Below, one piece after another: positions 27,817-36,180 of a stretch of 64,000 bases of DNA. The translations under genes were made by a program, and so were the position numbers. The notes under the pieces are model-generated. The model had not been told where the DNA came from. It searched no databases and saw only the letters and a program-made list of their open reading frames with translations. Origin of the DNA: CBDCYN01 sp965224205 (GTDB lineage Bacteria; Planctomycetota; Phycisphaerae; Phycisphaerales; Phycisphaeraceae); NCBI GenBank assembly GCA_965224205.1, contig CBDCYN010000027.1, positions 13,456 through 77,455 on the forward strand. The letters are read 5' to 3'. Every line of letters begins with the position of its first letter. Positions within the stretch are counted from its first letter, which is position 1.

Positions 27817-29258
27817 GGTAGTGTGTGTCAAGTTGCGCACATTTGATCAGGCGGTCTCCGGTGGATGTAAGTTTGGTTGGCCCGCAGTGAGGGCGAACGT
27901 AGTGAGCCCGAGCGGAGGGGCAACCAAACTTCGCGCGGCTACACCGCCACGCTCATCGGTTCTTCCTGTTGTTGTTGCTGTTCGTCGAGCCGTTTCATAT
28001 CCAAGTACCGCCGCGTGCCCCAACGGGTACCGGCGACGTGTCGCAGCCTCGCTGCCGAGAGCATCAACGCCGATTGCCCGTCCGGGAAGCTGCCCACCAC
28101 CCGAGTGCGTCGGCGGATCTCACGCATGATCCGCTCCAACGGGTTGTTCGTGCGGATCCGAAGCCAATGCTCACGGGGGAAGCTCATGTAGCTGAGCGTC
28201 TGTTCGACCGACGCACGCACCAGCTGGGCCGCCCTGGGCAGTTTCATCGACTCAAGCTTGTTCGCCACATCCTCGGCCTTCTTCAACGCCGCTTCACGAT
28301 CTTCCTGGGCGTGGATCGCCTTGAGCATCGCCGACACCTCCTGGACCTTGCCCTTGGGGGTGATGCTAAACACGTTGCGGTACCAGTGCACCACGCACCG
28401 CTGCCACAACGACTCGGGATAGAGTTCGCCAAGCGACTCGACCAGACCCAGACACGCATCGCTGATCAACAGCTTCACGCCACGCAGGCCCCGCGTCTTG
28501 AGGTGTCGCAGGAACGCCAGCCAACCCGCCTTGTCTTCCTTGGCCCCCTCGGCGATCCCCAGCACCTCACGATACCCGTCCGTCGCCACGCCGATCGCCA
28601 CCAGCACCGACACGTTGCGAACTTCACCACCCCACGAGCGTTTGAGGCTGATCCCGTCGAGATATACATACGGGTGTTCACCTTCGATCGGCTTGTTCCG
28701 CCACTGCTCGATCTGTTGATAGACCTTCTGATTCAGCTCGCTGACCGTCGATGGGCTGACCTTCGTGCCCCACAACGCCGCCGTGATGTCCTCGACCCGA
28801 CGCACGCTCACCCCGGCCAGGTACATCTCGATCAACGCTTCCTCGACGCTGCTCTCGCGACGCTTGTACCGCTCGATGATCTGCGTCTCGAACGGCAAGC
28901 TCCGCAGCCGTGGCACCTTCAACGACACCTGACCCGCCTTCGTGTGAAGCTTCCGCTGGTAGTGGCCCGCCCGCGTATCCTTGCGGGCATCGCTGCGCTC
29001 ATACCGCCCAGCCCCGCACAACACCTCGGCTTCGGCATCCAGCAGCTGGTTCAACGTCTGCTCCACGGACTCACGTACCACCCGGTCCACGTGACCCCGA
29101 ACCTTCGCCTCGTCGATCCGAAACACCTCTTTCATCCCGCGGTCCGATCCAGTACCCTGATCCATTGCAGTTCTCCTTGAATGGGGTTGTTTAACTCACC
29201 AACACCATCCACCTGGAGAACTGCCTTTTCAAATGTGCGCATGATTCAGGACGTTATC
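27817..29258 (-). mobile_element. IS256-family insertion sequence
   Basis: The ends share TGCGCACATTTGA then AGGC in inverted orientation (near 27835 on the left and 29235 on the right). A direct repeat CCGAGAAGA, 8 to 9 bp depending on the exact end, lies on both sides (27808-27816 and 29258-29266), the usual target duplication size of the family. Removing the element restores the IS200 tnpA frame. A 13-bp hairpin (27871-27929, GTTTGGTTG with CAACCAAAC) lies between its left end and the transposase stop and may end transcription. Confidence 0.85.
27939..29165 (-). CDS. IS256-family (Mutator-type) transposase
   Basis: The 408-residue product has the family layout: an N-terminal DNA-binding region (about 1-90, with GHYQRKLHTKAGQVSLKVPR), then the DDE catalytic residues in YVYLDGISLK (Asp near 175), LISDACLGL (Asp near 240) and NNPLERIMREIRRRTRV (Glu near 350). 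CVVHWYRNV is the conserved CxxH-like motif of the family. All catalytic positions are present. The C-terminus has a glutamine run from CAG/CAA codons. It is the only gene of the element and is probably active. Confidence 0.93.
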   Translation of the reverse strand: MDQGTGSDRGMKEVFRIDEAKVRGHVDRVVRESVEQTLNQLLDAEAEVLCGAGRYERSDARKDTRAGHYQRKLHTKAGQVSLKVPRLRSLPFETQIIERYKRRESSVEEALIEMYLAGVSVRRVEDITAALWGTKVSPSTVSELNQKVYQQIEQWRNKPIEGEHPYVYLDGISLKRSWGGEVRNVSVLVAIGVATDGYREVLGIAEGAKEDKAGWLAFLRHLKTRGLRGVKLLISDACLGLVESLGELYPESLWQRCVVHWYRNVFSITPKGKVQEVSAMLKAIHAQEDREAALKKAEDVANKLESMKLPRAAQLVRASVEQTLSYMSFPREHWLRIRTNNPLERIMREIRRRTRVVGSFPDGQSALMLSAARLRHVAGTRWGTRRYLDMKRLDEQQQQQEEPMSVAV

Positions 29259-29424
29259 CGAGAAGATCCGCAAGTACGTGAAGTATCAGCAAGAATGCGA
29301 GGCACGTACCGATCATTGAGATACCCTATTTCCCGGCGACAACCCCTCGTCCTTGCCTCCCATGGGGGCAAGATGGGGCTTATCTTGAAAGCCACCTGCT
29401 CCGCAGGTGGATGCTTTACTTTGC

Positions 29425-29720
29425 ACGGGTGTAACTTCTGCGTTGTTGGCACACCCTGGCTGAAGAGTGTGTTTCGCCGAAGGGTGCGAACTTCCTAGCA
29501 GAGCCCACGCGGCGTTGCCCTCTGCCGCGGCATACAGCCGCAACGTTTAACGGGGCACCCGGTTGCGGGTTGCCGTACGGAAGCATGCCCTCAGGCTCAC
29601 GAAGTCCTAGGACCATCGATCAGTCGAAACATGACCGGGCAAGCTATTACCCCGGCCCCTGCCATGGCTTCGCGAGAAGCTCTCGGGTCGCCGCAGCGTG
29701 TATCGGTGCTTGCCATACCG
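29425..29720 (+). ncRNA. Structured RNA candidate, possibly omega-RNA/HEARO-like
   Basis: Just after the IS200-like right end there is a region with no coding frame but many nested stems. GCAGAG (29498-29503) pairs with CTCTGC (29520-29525), and inside that loop CGTTGC (29513-29518) can pair with GCAACG (29540-29545), which makes a pseudoknot. ACCCGGTTGCGGGT is a hairpin with a GTTG loop enclosed by GGCA/TGCC. CCGGG and CCCGG bracket AAGCTATTA. The guide RNAs of IscB/IsrB nucleases (HEARO/omega-RNA) are pseudoknotted, 200-300 nt long and associated with IS200/IS605-type elements, and this fits in size and place. The similarity was not tested, and no IscB or IsrB gene is present. Other structured RNAs are possible. 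Confidence 0.4.
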
Positions 29721-29805
29721 CCGCTGTCGATTCCTGTTGACTAAACTTATCGTTACGTCGATCGTCCTGTTTTACAAGCGTCGGTTCCGATTTTCTTAGA
29801 TATTC

Positions 29806-29833
29806 TTTTCTTGCATAATCTTGACGATATAAT
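29806..29833 (+). promoter_or_regulatory. Possible promoter for the tRNA-like transcript
   Basis: A perfect TATAAT lies at 29828-29833 in AT-rich DNA. The -35 position holds only a weak TTTTCT. It would start a transcript near 29840 that ends at the terminator at 30054-30092. Confidence 0.4.
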
Positions 29834-29923
29834 TTGCTGTTTCGCTGGCTTATTCGAGCGTTATTCAATCTCTGCCAAGGTGGAAAAATCGTTGCTTTTC
29901 TCGGGAAAAATGGGCATAGACCT

Positions 29924-29978
<55 letters not shown>

Positions 29979-29988
29979 CATCAATGTC

Positions 29989-30044
29989 GCGGTTTGCAAA
30001 TCTGTTGGCGAAAGCCATCGTGGGTTCGAATCCCACCGCGGCCT
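29989..30044 (+). tRNA. tRNA-Cys(GCA)-like 3' half with long variable arm
   Basis: GCGGT-TTGCAAA-TCTGT resembles the anticodon arm of bacterial tRNA-Cys (anticodon GCA). It is followed by a hairpin variable arm TGGC-GAAA-GCCA, a T arm GTGGG-TTCGAAT-CCCAC, an acceptor strand CGCGGCC and discriminator T, which is a Cys identity base. tRNA-Cys normally has a short variable loop, so the long arm is unusual. The 5' acceptor strand GGCCGCG is missing; GTCGCG at 29986-29991 could pair with the 3' strand instead. The terminator lies 10 bp downstream. Confidence 0.35.
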
Positions 30045-30053
30045 TTTGATTGG

Positions 30054-30092
30054 AACCCCTGTCTCCGGTGGGAGATAGGGGTTTTGTTTTTT
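30054..30092 (+). terminator. Rho-independent terminator after the tRNA-like region
   Basis: AACCCCTGTCTCC and GGAGATAGGGGTT form a 13-position stem with a GGTG loop, followed by TTGTTTTTT. It ends plus-strand transcription from the tRNA-like modules, which supports a real transcript. Confidence 0.9.
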
Positions 30093-30145
30093 GTGGAAGA
30101 CAACTTTATAGCGGGGAGGGGATAAATCCCTAGGCTACGAGGAGG

Positions 30146-30370
30146 CTACGTTTGGGATTCCGCGATAGGTACTACGCGGAAACTGACCGTTGGCATCCCT
30201 TTCCAGTGGCCGTTCACCTCTTCGATACGGTATGTTCTGCGGCACTGGGGGCACTCGATCCGAGCGGAGCTACGGGATCGGCCCCAATCGTCACTCTCGC
30301 TGACTTCAATCCAAACGCCTTCCCCGCAGGGGCACGGGTGCTCAGTTGTTCCATCCACTTCCCAAGACAT
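30146..30370 (-). CDS. Small zinc-ribbon-like protein in R-M locus
   Basis: The start at 30370 (MSWEVDG) lies 16 bp after the endonuclease stop and has a purine-rich AGCGAAGTG before it; a longer frame begins at 30442 inside the endonuclease gene. The 74 residues contain CPCGEG and CPQCRR, two CxC/CxxC pairs that fit one zinc site, with polar residues between. No family was recognised. Its position directly after the endonuclease on the same strand suggests co-expression, so a role as regulator or accessory subunit of the R-M system is possible but not shown. Confidence 0.55.
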   Translation of the reverse strand: MSWEVDGTTEHPCPCGEGVWIEVSESDDWGRSRSSARIECPQCRRTYRIEEVNGHWKGMPTVSFRVVPIAESQT

Positions 30371-30386
30371 GATTTTCACTTCGCTG

Positions 30387-31646
30387 TTAGCGGCTAATTC
30401 GTTTCTTGATATCACCCTCGTACCATTGTAGGCAAACCGCAAGATCGTCCGTCCAGTCGTCGTTGGGCTCCAGAGAAACGGGCTGGAACTTCAAAATAAG
30501 TTTGTGGTCGTTCTCTCGCGGCAAGAGCCATCGCTCAAGCGTATAACGAAACTGGGTCCAATCGCCCGTTACCGGTTCCATGTTCACGGCAAGGATGTCG
30601 AACTCTCCGAAGCGGTACGGCCGGGTGTCCGCGCCGCTGCTGTCCTTGCCGGCTCGGGTCCGCTGCGTCTCCACGACGTACTTGTCTTCGGACAAGCTGC
30701 GGTAGCCCTCGCGGGCGGCCATAGGTCTCCCGGCCTTCTTCCGCTGTGTCTTTACCTGGATACTAGCTGTGATGTCGTCCCGACGAACCTGGAAGTCGAA
30801 AGCGTGGTTGCCCTGGGGTGTAACGTTTTCCCAACCGCGCAGCGAGGGCAGCACGTGGACTTCGAAGTAAGCCTCTGCGATCAGGCCACGAACTCCTCGC
30901 TGCGACAGATCCGGCGAACGGGCGATGGCCTCTAGAATAACCTCGGCGGGCACCCCCCATTGCGCCTCTATCTCGTGGATCGGGTACAACCGCCGCAGGT
31001 GACCGAGCACCGCCCGTTGATCTTCGGCCGAATAGTCGGCCAGCATGCGCAGGATGTTGTCGACCCGGTCGGTACTTGCCATATGTGCTCCGGATCGCTC
31101 AAGCGTATAACGAAACTGGGTCCAATCGCCCGTTACCGGTTCCATGTTCACGGCAAGGATGTCGAACTCTCCGAAGCGGTACGGCCGGGTGTCCGCGCCG
31201 CTGCTGTCCTTGCCGGCTCGGGTCCGCTGCGTCTCCACGACGTACTTGTCTTCGGACAAGCTGCGGTAGCCCTCGCGGGCGGCCATAGGTCTCCCGGCCT
31301 TCTTCCGCTGTGTCTTTACCTGGATACTAGCTGTGATGTCGTCCCGACGAACCTGGAAGTCGAAAGCGTGGTTGCCCTGGGGTGTAACGTTTTCCCAACC
31401 GCGCAGCGAGGGCAGCACGTGGACTTCGAAGTAAGCCTCTGCGATCAGGCCACGAACTCCTCGCTGCGACAGATCCGGCGAACGGGCGATGGCCTCTAGA
31501 ATAACCTCGGCGGGCACCCCCCATTGCGCCTCTATCTCGTGGATCGGGTACAACCGCCGCAGGTGACCGAGCACCGCCCGTTGATCTTCGGCCGAATAGT
31601 CGGCCAGCATGCGCAGGATGTTGTCGACCCGGTCGGTACTTGCCAT
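30387..31646 (-). CDS. Predicted restriction endonuclease with exact internal duplication
   Basis: The gene is divergent from a DNA methyltransferase, with 29 bp between the start codons, so it is probably the cognate type II endonuclease. The first repeat of about 188 residues starts MASTDRVDNILRMLADY and contains FDFQVRRDDITASIQVKTQ, which fits a PD-(D/E)xK core (Asp, then Q-x-K). This repeat is followed, via SGAH, by a second identical repeat, then a unique 49-residue tail. A single copy would give a 231-residue protein; the duplicated one has 419. The repeats are identical in DNA as well as in protein. Whether the doubled protein still cuts DNA is unknown. The recognition sequence cannot be read. 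Confidence 0.65.
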   Translation of the reverse strand: MASTDRVDNILRMLADYSAEDQRAVLGHLRRLYPIHEIEAQWGVPAEVILEAIARSPDLSQRGVRGLIAEAYFEVHVLPSLRGWENVTPQGNHAFDFQVRRDDITASIQVKTQRKKAGRPMAAREGYRSLSEDKYVVETQRTRAGKDSSGADTRPYRFGEFDILAVNMEPVTGDWTQFRYTLERSGAHMASTDRVDNILRMLADYSAEDQRAVLGHLRRLYPIHEIEAQWGVPAEVILEAIARSPDLSQRGVRGLIAEAYFEVHVLPSLRGWENVTPQGNHAFDFQVRRDDITASIQVKTQRKKAGRPMAAREGYRSLSEDKYVVETQRTRAGKDSSGADTRPYRFGEFDILAVNMEPVTGDWTQFRYTLERWLLPRENDHKLILKFQPVSLEPNDDWTDDLAVCLQWYEGDIKKRISR

Positions 31647-31657
31647 ATGTGCTCCGG
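30530..31657. repeat. Exact 564-bp tandem duplication
   Basis: Unit 1 is 30530-31093 and unit 2 is 31094-31657. Both start ATCGCTCAAGCG and end TGCTCCGG. The unit is 188 codons, so the endonuclease frame stays open. It includes the endonuclease start codon and the first 11 bases upstream, but not the methyltransferase. No difference between units was seen. Confidence 0.9.
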
Positions 31658-31675
31658 CCGGAGAGAGTAAGGGGA

Positions 31676-32653
31676 ATGTCTAACCAAGTCCAACTATTTA
31701 AGCGGCCCAAAGTACAGCCTGTGACCGAGCTTGTCGGATTGGCCTCCTTTTACGAGACACGTTTCGGGGCCGCGTACTGCGGCGACTCTCTCGATGTGAT
31801 GGCATCCATGCCAGAGGGGTCGGTTAACCTCGTCGTCACATCGCCCCCGTACGCGCTGCACTTCAAGAAGGAGTATGGGAACGCCGACCAGCACGAGTAC
31901 ATCGACTGGCTGCTGCCATTCGCGCACCAGGTCAAGCGAGTGCTGACCGACGACGGGAGCTTTGTGCTTAATGTCGGTGGTGCCTGGACTCCTGGCCAAC
32001 CAACACGATCTATCTACACCTATAAGTTGCTAATCGCGCTGGTCGAGGAGGTTGGTCTGCATTTAGCACAGGAGTTTTTCTGGTACAACCCCGCGAAGAT
32101 GCCGGTGCCCGCCGAATGGGTCACGGTACGGCGAATACGTGTGCGCGACTCTGTCGAGTTCGTCTGGTGGTTTGGCAAGACCCCATGGCCCAAGGCGAAT
32201 AACCGCGAGGTTCTTCGTCCCTACAGCAAGGACATGCTGCGGCTAAAGAAGAAGGGCGTCAAAAGGACGACGAGACCCGGCGGGCATGCCATTAACGAAG
32301 GGTTTGCCAAGACCGACGCGGGAGGGTCTATCCCGCCCAACGTCATCGACGACGAGACGCCAAGTGACTTTCTTAAGTTCGGCAACAACGCGGCGAACGA
32401 CCCCTACACGATGCGATGTAAACAGGCGGGCGTCAAAATCCACCCAGCCCGCTTCCCCGCCGTCTTACCCGAGATGTTCATAAAGCTCCTTACTGACTAC
32501 GACGACATCGTGCTGGACCCATTCGCCGGGTCGAACACGACGGGCATGGTGGCCGAAAAACTGGAACGGCGGTGGGTAAGTGTGGACAGCGAGGAGTCTT
32601 ACTTAGACGCCAGTAGATTCCGGTTCGACTGTCTTTGCAGCAGCCAAAGCTAA
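31676..32653 (+). CDS. Site-specific DNA methyltransferase (N4/N6-amino, beta class)
   Basis: The ATG at 31676 has AGTAAGGGG before it. The 325-residue product carries motif IV as TSPPYALHF near residue 48 (the catalytic loop of N6-adenine or N4-cytosine methylases). Its S-adenosylmethionine-binding motif I is DPFAGSNTTGMVAEKL near 290. This IV-before-I order marks the beta class. AYCGDSLDVMASMPEGSVNL before motif IV fits motif III-like segments. The middle region likely holds the target recognition domain. It is divergent from the duplicated endonuclease and protects host DNA. Its 3' end overlaps the convergent small membrane-protein gene by 51 bp. Confidence 0.9.
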   Translation: MSNQVQLFKRPKVQPVTELVGLASFYETRFGAAYCGDSLDVMASMPEGSVNLVVTSPPYALHFKKEYGNADQHEYIDWLLPFAHQVKRVLTDDGSFVLNVGGAWTPGQPTRSIYTYKLLIALVEEVGLHLAQEFFWYNPAKMPVPAEWVTVRRIRVRDSVEFVWWFGKTPWPKANNREVLRPYSKDMLRLKKKGVKRTTRPGGHAINEGFAKTDAGGSIPPNVIDDETPSDFLKFGNNAANDPYTMRCKQAGVKIHPARFPAVLPEMFIKLLTDYDDIVLDPFAGSNTTGMVAEKLERRWVSVDSEESYLDASRFRFDCLCSSQS

Positions 32654-32891
32654 TTTCTCGCACGAAGCCAGCAGCGCTCGGGCGTAATCAAAAGCGGCCT
32701 CTTGTACCCATTGGTCGTTTAATCGCACCAACCAGACCGCTAAGAGGAAAACAGAAGCGATCGCAGCTACAGCGGCAGGAGTATAGACTTCGTTTACACC
32801 AGCCCAAAGCGAGCGAGTCGTACAGGCTACTGCCCCGAACGTTGCGAGCGCGACCGCTGCCGGCTTCATGCCCCTTAGATTCCGGATCATG
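32603..32891 (-). CDS. Small membrane protein, hypothetical
   Basis: Starting at the ATG at 32891 the frame encodes about 95 residues with two hydrophobic segments (AAVALATFGAVAC and PAAVAAIASVFLLAVWLV) and a polar helix, KLALAAAKTVEPES. Codons upstream of 32929 come from an IS21 end and are not original. The gene overlaps the methyltransferase 3' end on the opposite strand. It may be a truncated older gene cut by the IS21 insertion. No function is recognised. Confidence 0.4.
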
Positions 32892-33041
32892 CCGTAACTC
32901 ACGTTTTCCTTAAAGACGAGGGGGAACTGGAAACGATCATTGAAAACTGAGCCGGACGGGGGCCGAACATTCATTGAAAATTGAGCCACTGCAGCGGCCT
33001 TAGCGTGTGGGGATTTAACCCCCTGCACGGAGGCCAGATAG

Positions 33042-34582
33042 GTGCTGACAGTGGACGATTATGAATTGATACGACGGATGCATGTGGTGGAGGGTCGGAG
33101 TATCCGTGAGATCCGGCGGCGGCTGGGTCATTCACGGAATACGATCGCGAAGGTGTTAACCCATCCGACCCCGCCGGGCTACCGGATGGTCCAACCTCGT
33201 GCCAAACGGGTGTTGGAGCCCTACATCTCGATCATCGACGCGTGGCTGGAGCAGGACAAGACGGCTCCTCGCAAACAACGGCACACGGGCCAAGAGATCT
33301 ACGAGCGTCTGTGCAAAGAACACAAGTACCGTGGCAGCGTGATCACCGTGCGTCGGTATCTGCAGACCAAGCGACAACGCCAACAGGAGGTGTTCATGCC
33401 GTTGGCGTTCGAGCCGGGCGAAGAGGCTCAGGTCGACTGGCACGAGGCGGTGGCCAAGATCAACGGGGTTGAACGCAAGGTTCAGGTGTTCTGCATGCGT
33501 CTGTGCCACTCGAAGGCGTCGTTCACGTGGCCGTATGAGCGGGCGACGTTGGAGGCGTTCCTCGATGGTCACGTGCGTGCGTTGGCCTACTTCGGGGGTG
33601 TGCCCAAGCGGATCGCTTACGACAACCTCAAGTCGGCGGTCACCCACGTGGGAGCGGGCAAAGACCGCACGCTCAACGAGCGGTTCAAGCACCTGCGGTG
33701 TCACGACCTGTTCGACACCCGGTTCTGCCCCCTCGGAAGCATGCCTACGGACGGGCTGTGGAGAACTTCTTCCGGGGGGCCAAGCGATCGGAGCGGTCGT
33801 ATCTCACGCCGGTGCCCGAGGTCGCTTCGATGCAAGACCTGGGTCGTCACATGTTAGAACGGTGTGACGCAGACCTGGATCGTCCCGGGCCGTTGCCCCA
33901 TCAGGATCGGACCCGACGCCAGTTATTGGAAGAAGAGCGGTGTCATCTTCTGCCTCTACCGCCCACGCCGTTTGAAGCGTGCATGCTCAGTTATAGTCGG
34001 GTCGACAAGCGGTCGCTGGTGACGGTGGCCCGCAACCGCTACTCGGTGCCGGTGCGGTATGCCCACCACGACGTGTCGATCAAGCGGTTCGCCGATCGCG
34101 TGGAGGTCTGGCATGAGCAGTCACGCATCGCCCGACACGACCGCCGCTACGAACAGGGTCAATTCATCCTCGAACCCGAGCACTACCTGACCCTGCTGAA
34201 GATCAAGCCCGGCAGCCTCGACAACGCCCGGGCGTTCAAGGGTCAGCCGTGGGGTGAAGACTTTCAGCGATTACGTCGGGAACTCGAATACCGCTACGAA
34301 GATGAGGGCACCCGCCACTACATCGACACCCTGTTGTTGATGACCCAATACCCGGTGGAGCAGGTCAAAGCAGCGGTGTCGTTGTGTGTGCGTCGTCGGG
34401 CGTTCAGCCGCGACGCGGTCGTGACGGTGCTGCGGAACGAACCGCTGGCATCGTGCTCGAAGTTGGACCTGTCGCATCGCCCCGATCTGCACCAGATGCA
34501 CGACGGCACTCGCCCGCTGGGCGATTATGACCAGCGGGTGGGCGTCGCAGCCGAAGCTGCGGAACTGGAGGTGGCACGATGA
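33042..34582 (+). pseudogene. istA: IS21 transposase IstA, frameshifted
   Basis: A GTG start at 33042 follows GGAGG. The N-terminal part has a helix-turn-helix (GRSIREIRRRLGHSRNTIAKVL) split over two helices and the catalytic region with EAQVDWHEA (first Asp near residue 131). The frame breaks at CCCCCTC near 33729-33735 and continues one base earlier as PRKHAYGRAVENFFRGAKR to 34582, where it overlaps istB by 4 bp (ATGA). A single C lost from the C-run would explain it. Joined, the protein has about 510 residues, normal for IstA. Programmed frameshifting is not typical of IS21, so decay or a sequencing error is more likely. Confidence 0.8.
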
Positions 34583-35384
34583 GTGATCCCACCCCCACCA
34601 CGGTCTTGTTAGAGGAGTATCTGCGAGCCCTGAAGCTGTCGGCGATGTTGCGGGAGTATCCCGCAGTGGCCCGGCAAGCCGCCGATCAAAAGGCGACGTA
34701 TGAACAGTTCCTCCAGCAACTGGCGGAGTTGGAAGTCAACCAGCGTCACGCCGCGTCGATCCAGAGGCGGATCAAGGCCGCGAAGTTCCCGGTGCTCAAG
34801 GAACTCGACGCCTTCGACTTCACCGCGGTGCCCAAGCTCAACAAGCCCCGGGTGCTGGAGCTGGCCCAGTGCTTGTTCATCGAACGACGGTCCAACCTCA
34901 CCCTCAACGGGCCACCGCCCCGGAAGGCACGGGCAAGACGCACCTGGCGATCGCGATCGGTTTGGAGGCTTGTCGCCGCAAACACCGCGTGCGGTTCTAC
35001 ACCGCTTCGCAGCTGGCCAACCTCTACCTCGAAGCCCGAGAAGAGCGGCAGGTCACCAAACTCGAAGGCCAGATCAAACGCCATGACCTGATCATCATCG
35101 ATGAGCTGGGCTACATCCCCCTGGACCGACGCGGGGCCGAGCATCTGTTCAGTTTCTTCAGCCAGTGCTACGAACAGACCAGCCTGATCGTGACCACGAA
35201 CCTACCCTTCGCCGATTGGCCCCAGGTCTTCGCCAACGATCAGCGGTTGGCCGGGGCCTTGATCGACCGACTCACTCACCACGTGGACATCCTGGAGCTG
35301 GTCGTCGACAGCTATCGCCTCAAGGCCAGTAGGAAGAAGAAAACCCAACGACGAAAAGGAGGTGACAGCCCCGACAAGAGCTAA
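34579..35384 (+). pseudogene. istB: IS21 helper ATPase IstB, frameshifted
   Basis: The ATG overlaps the istA stop. The first frame has the AAA+ N-terminus (LKLSAMLREYPAVARQAADQ), then breaks at the Walker A site: the other frame reads GTGKTHLAIAIGLEACRR, while the first reads a GPPPRKARARR stretch. The break is in GGGCCACCGCCCCGG near 34910. Walker B follows as LIIIDELGYIPLD. Joined, about 265 residues. IstB licenses strand transfer by IstA. As in istA, a single lost C in a C-rich run accounts for the shift. Confidence 0.8.
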
Positions 35385-35519
35385 CTCCTGAGCCGGACAC
35401 CCTGAGCAAGAAACTCAGGGCTTTGGACAACGCCGATCCCGGCGTTATTCTTCGAACCCAGGTGGCTCACTTTTCAATGATCGTCCGGCTCAATTTTCAA
35501 TGATCGTTTCCAACCGGTA

Positions 35520-35930
35520 CGTAATTTCATCCGGGATGGGTATACCCGCCGCAACTTCCTGGTGCCGACCCCCCAGGTGCGATCGTTTACCGAGCTCAAT
35601 GAACATCTCGAGCGGTGTTGCCGTGCTGAGTTGAGCCGATCGTTGCGGGGTAAAGCAACGACCAAGGGTCAACGGCTGGACGAAGATTTTTCGGCTATGC
35701 ATCCCTTGAAAGATGAAGCGTTCGAGGCCCGTCGGGTGGTGTTGGCCCGGGCCAACTCGCTGAGCCTGGTGCGTTTTGACCGCAACGACTATTCGGTGCC
35801 GGTGTCGTGGGCGCATCACCGCCTGACGGTCGTGGGTGACATCGAGACGGTGCGGGTGATGCACGGGGACCAGATCATCGTCGAACATCCACGGGGCTGG
35901 GGATTGATCTTCGATCGCGACATTGGCAAC
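35520..35930 (+). pseudogene. IstA C-terminal remnant of a second IS21 element
   Basis: The frame through RRNFLVPTPQVRSFTELNEHL and VRFDRNDYSVPVSWAHHRL matches the C-terminal part of an IstA-type transposase (compare RNRYSVPVRYAHHDVSIKRF, split, in the intact-length copy). It is diverged in sequence from the neighbour, so it belongs to another element. It stops making sense after HPRGWG, before the usual DP.HYL segment. No istB follows. Confidence 0.7.
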
Positions 35931-36180
35931 ACGCTTTTCCGGGCCAATTCTGACCCAATGGAGTGTCCAAGAAAACTCTAGGGCGAGGGAGGGCTACCTA
36001 ATTTTGGGAGGCGCATATTCGGCCTAACTGCCTGATAACAAAGCCGATCCGGAAAATCCCATGGTGCTTTTGGTACCTTTACGTAGTTGGGCCGTTTCAT
36101 AGGAGCAAAGCCTTATCATAAGAGGCTTAGACCCTATCCGAATAACCCTGCTTGCTGAAACGCGATGAGCCCACAGGCTA

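Larger units (their letters stand above)
27450..29319 (+). pseudogene. tnpA: IS200/IS605-type Y1 transposase TnpA, split by insertion
   Basis: Codons 1-120 lie at 27450-27809 and carry the HUH motif as HVHLLARV, the metal-binding His-x-His of Y1 transposases. The remaining 20 codons lie at 29260-29319 and read IRKYVKYQQECEARTDH to a stop; the catalytic tyrosine is expected in this KYVKY segment. Joined across the insertion the frame would give a 139-residue protein, the normal length for TnpA. The break separates the HUH residues from the tyrosine, so the transposase is dead unless the insertion excises. The truncated first part reads 3 codons into the IS256-family element before stopping. 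Confidence 0.85.
27330..29425 (+). mobile_element. IS200-like element interrupted by IS256-family element
   Basis: The left end holds a short hairpin, ACCACGTCCTCTGGACGTGGT region at 27340-27360, and the right end one at 29391-29410 (GCCACCTGCTCCGCAGGTGG), the subterminal hairpins that TnpA of IS200/IS605 elements binds. Between them is a Y1 tnpA split by an IS256-family element at 27817. The exact cut sites are approximate because such elements leave no target duplication. No tnpB is present. A structured RNA candidate follows the right end directly. Confidence 0.75.
32929..35512 (+). mobile_element. IS21-family insertion sequence
   Basis: The ends are inverted: TGGAAACGATCATTGAAAA on the left (32929) and the same, reversed, at 35494-35512. 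Just inside, TCATTGAAAATTGAGCCAC-type repeats recur on both sides, like the multiple transposase binding sites of IS21. The 2584-bp length is normal. It has istA and istB, both frameshifted. No target duplication was found; its right flank is another istA remnant and its left flank an unrelated gene, so it was rearranged after insertion or landed in a mosaic. Confidence 0.85.

Noticed and set aside
27969..29180. Plus-strand frame of 403 codons opposite the IS256-family transposase
   Set aside because: Shadow of a complete transposase with all catalytic residues on the other strand.
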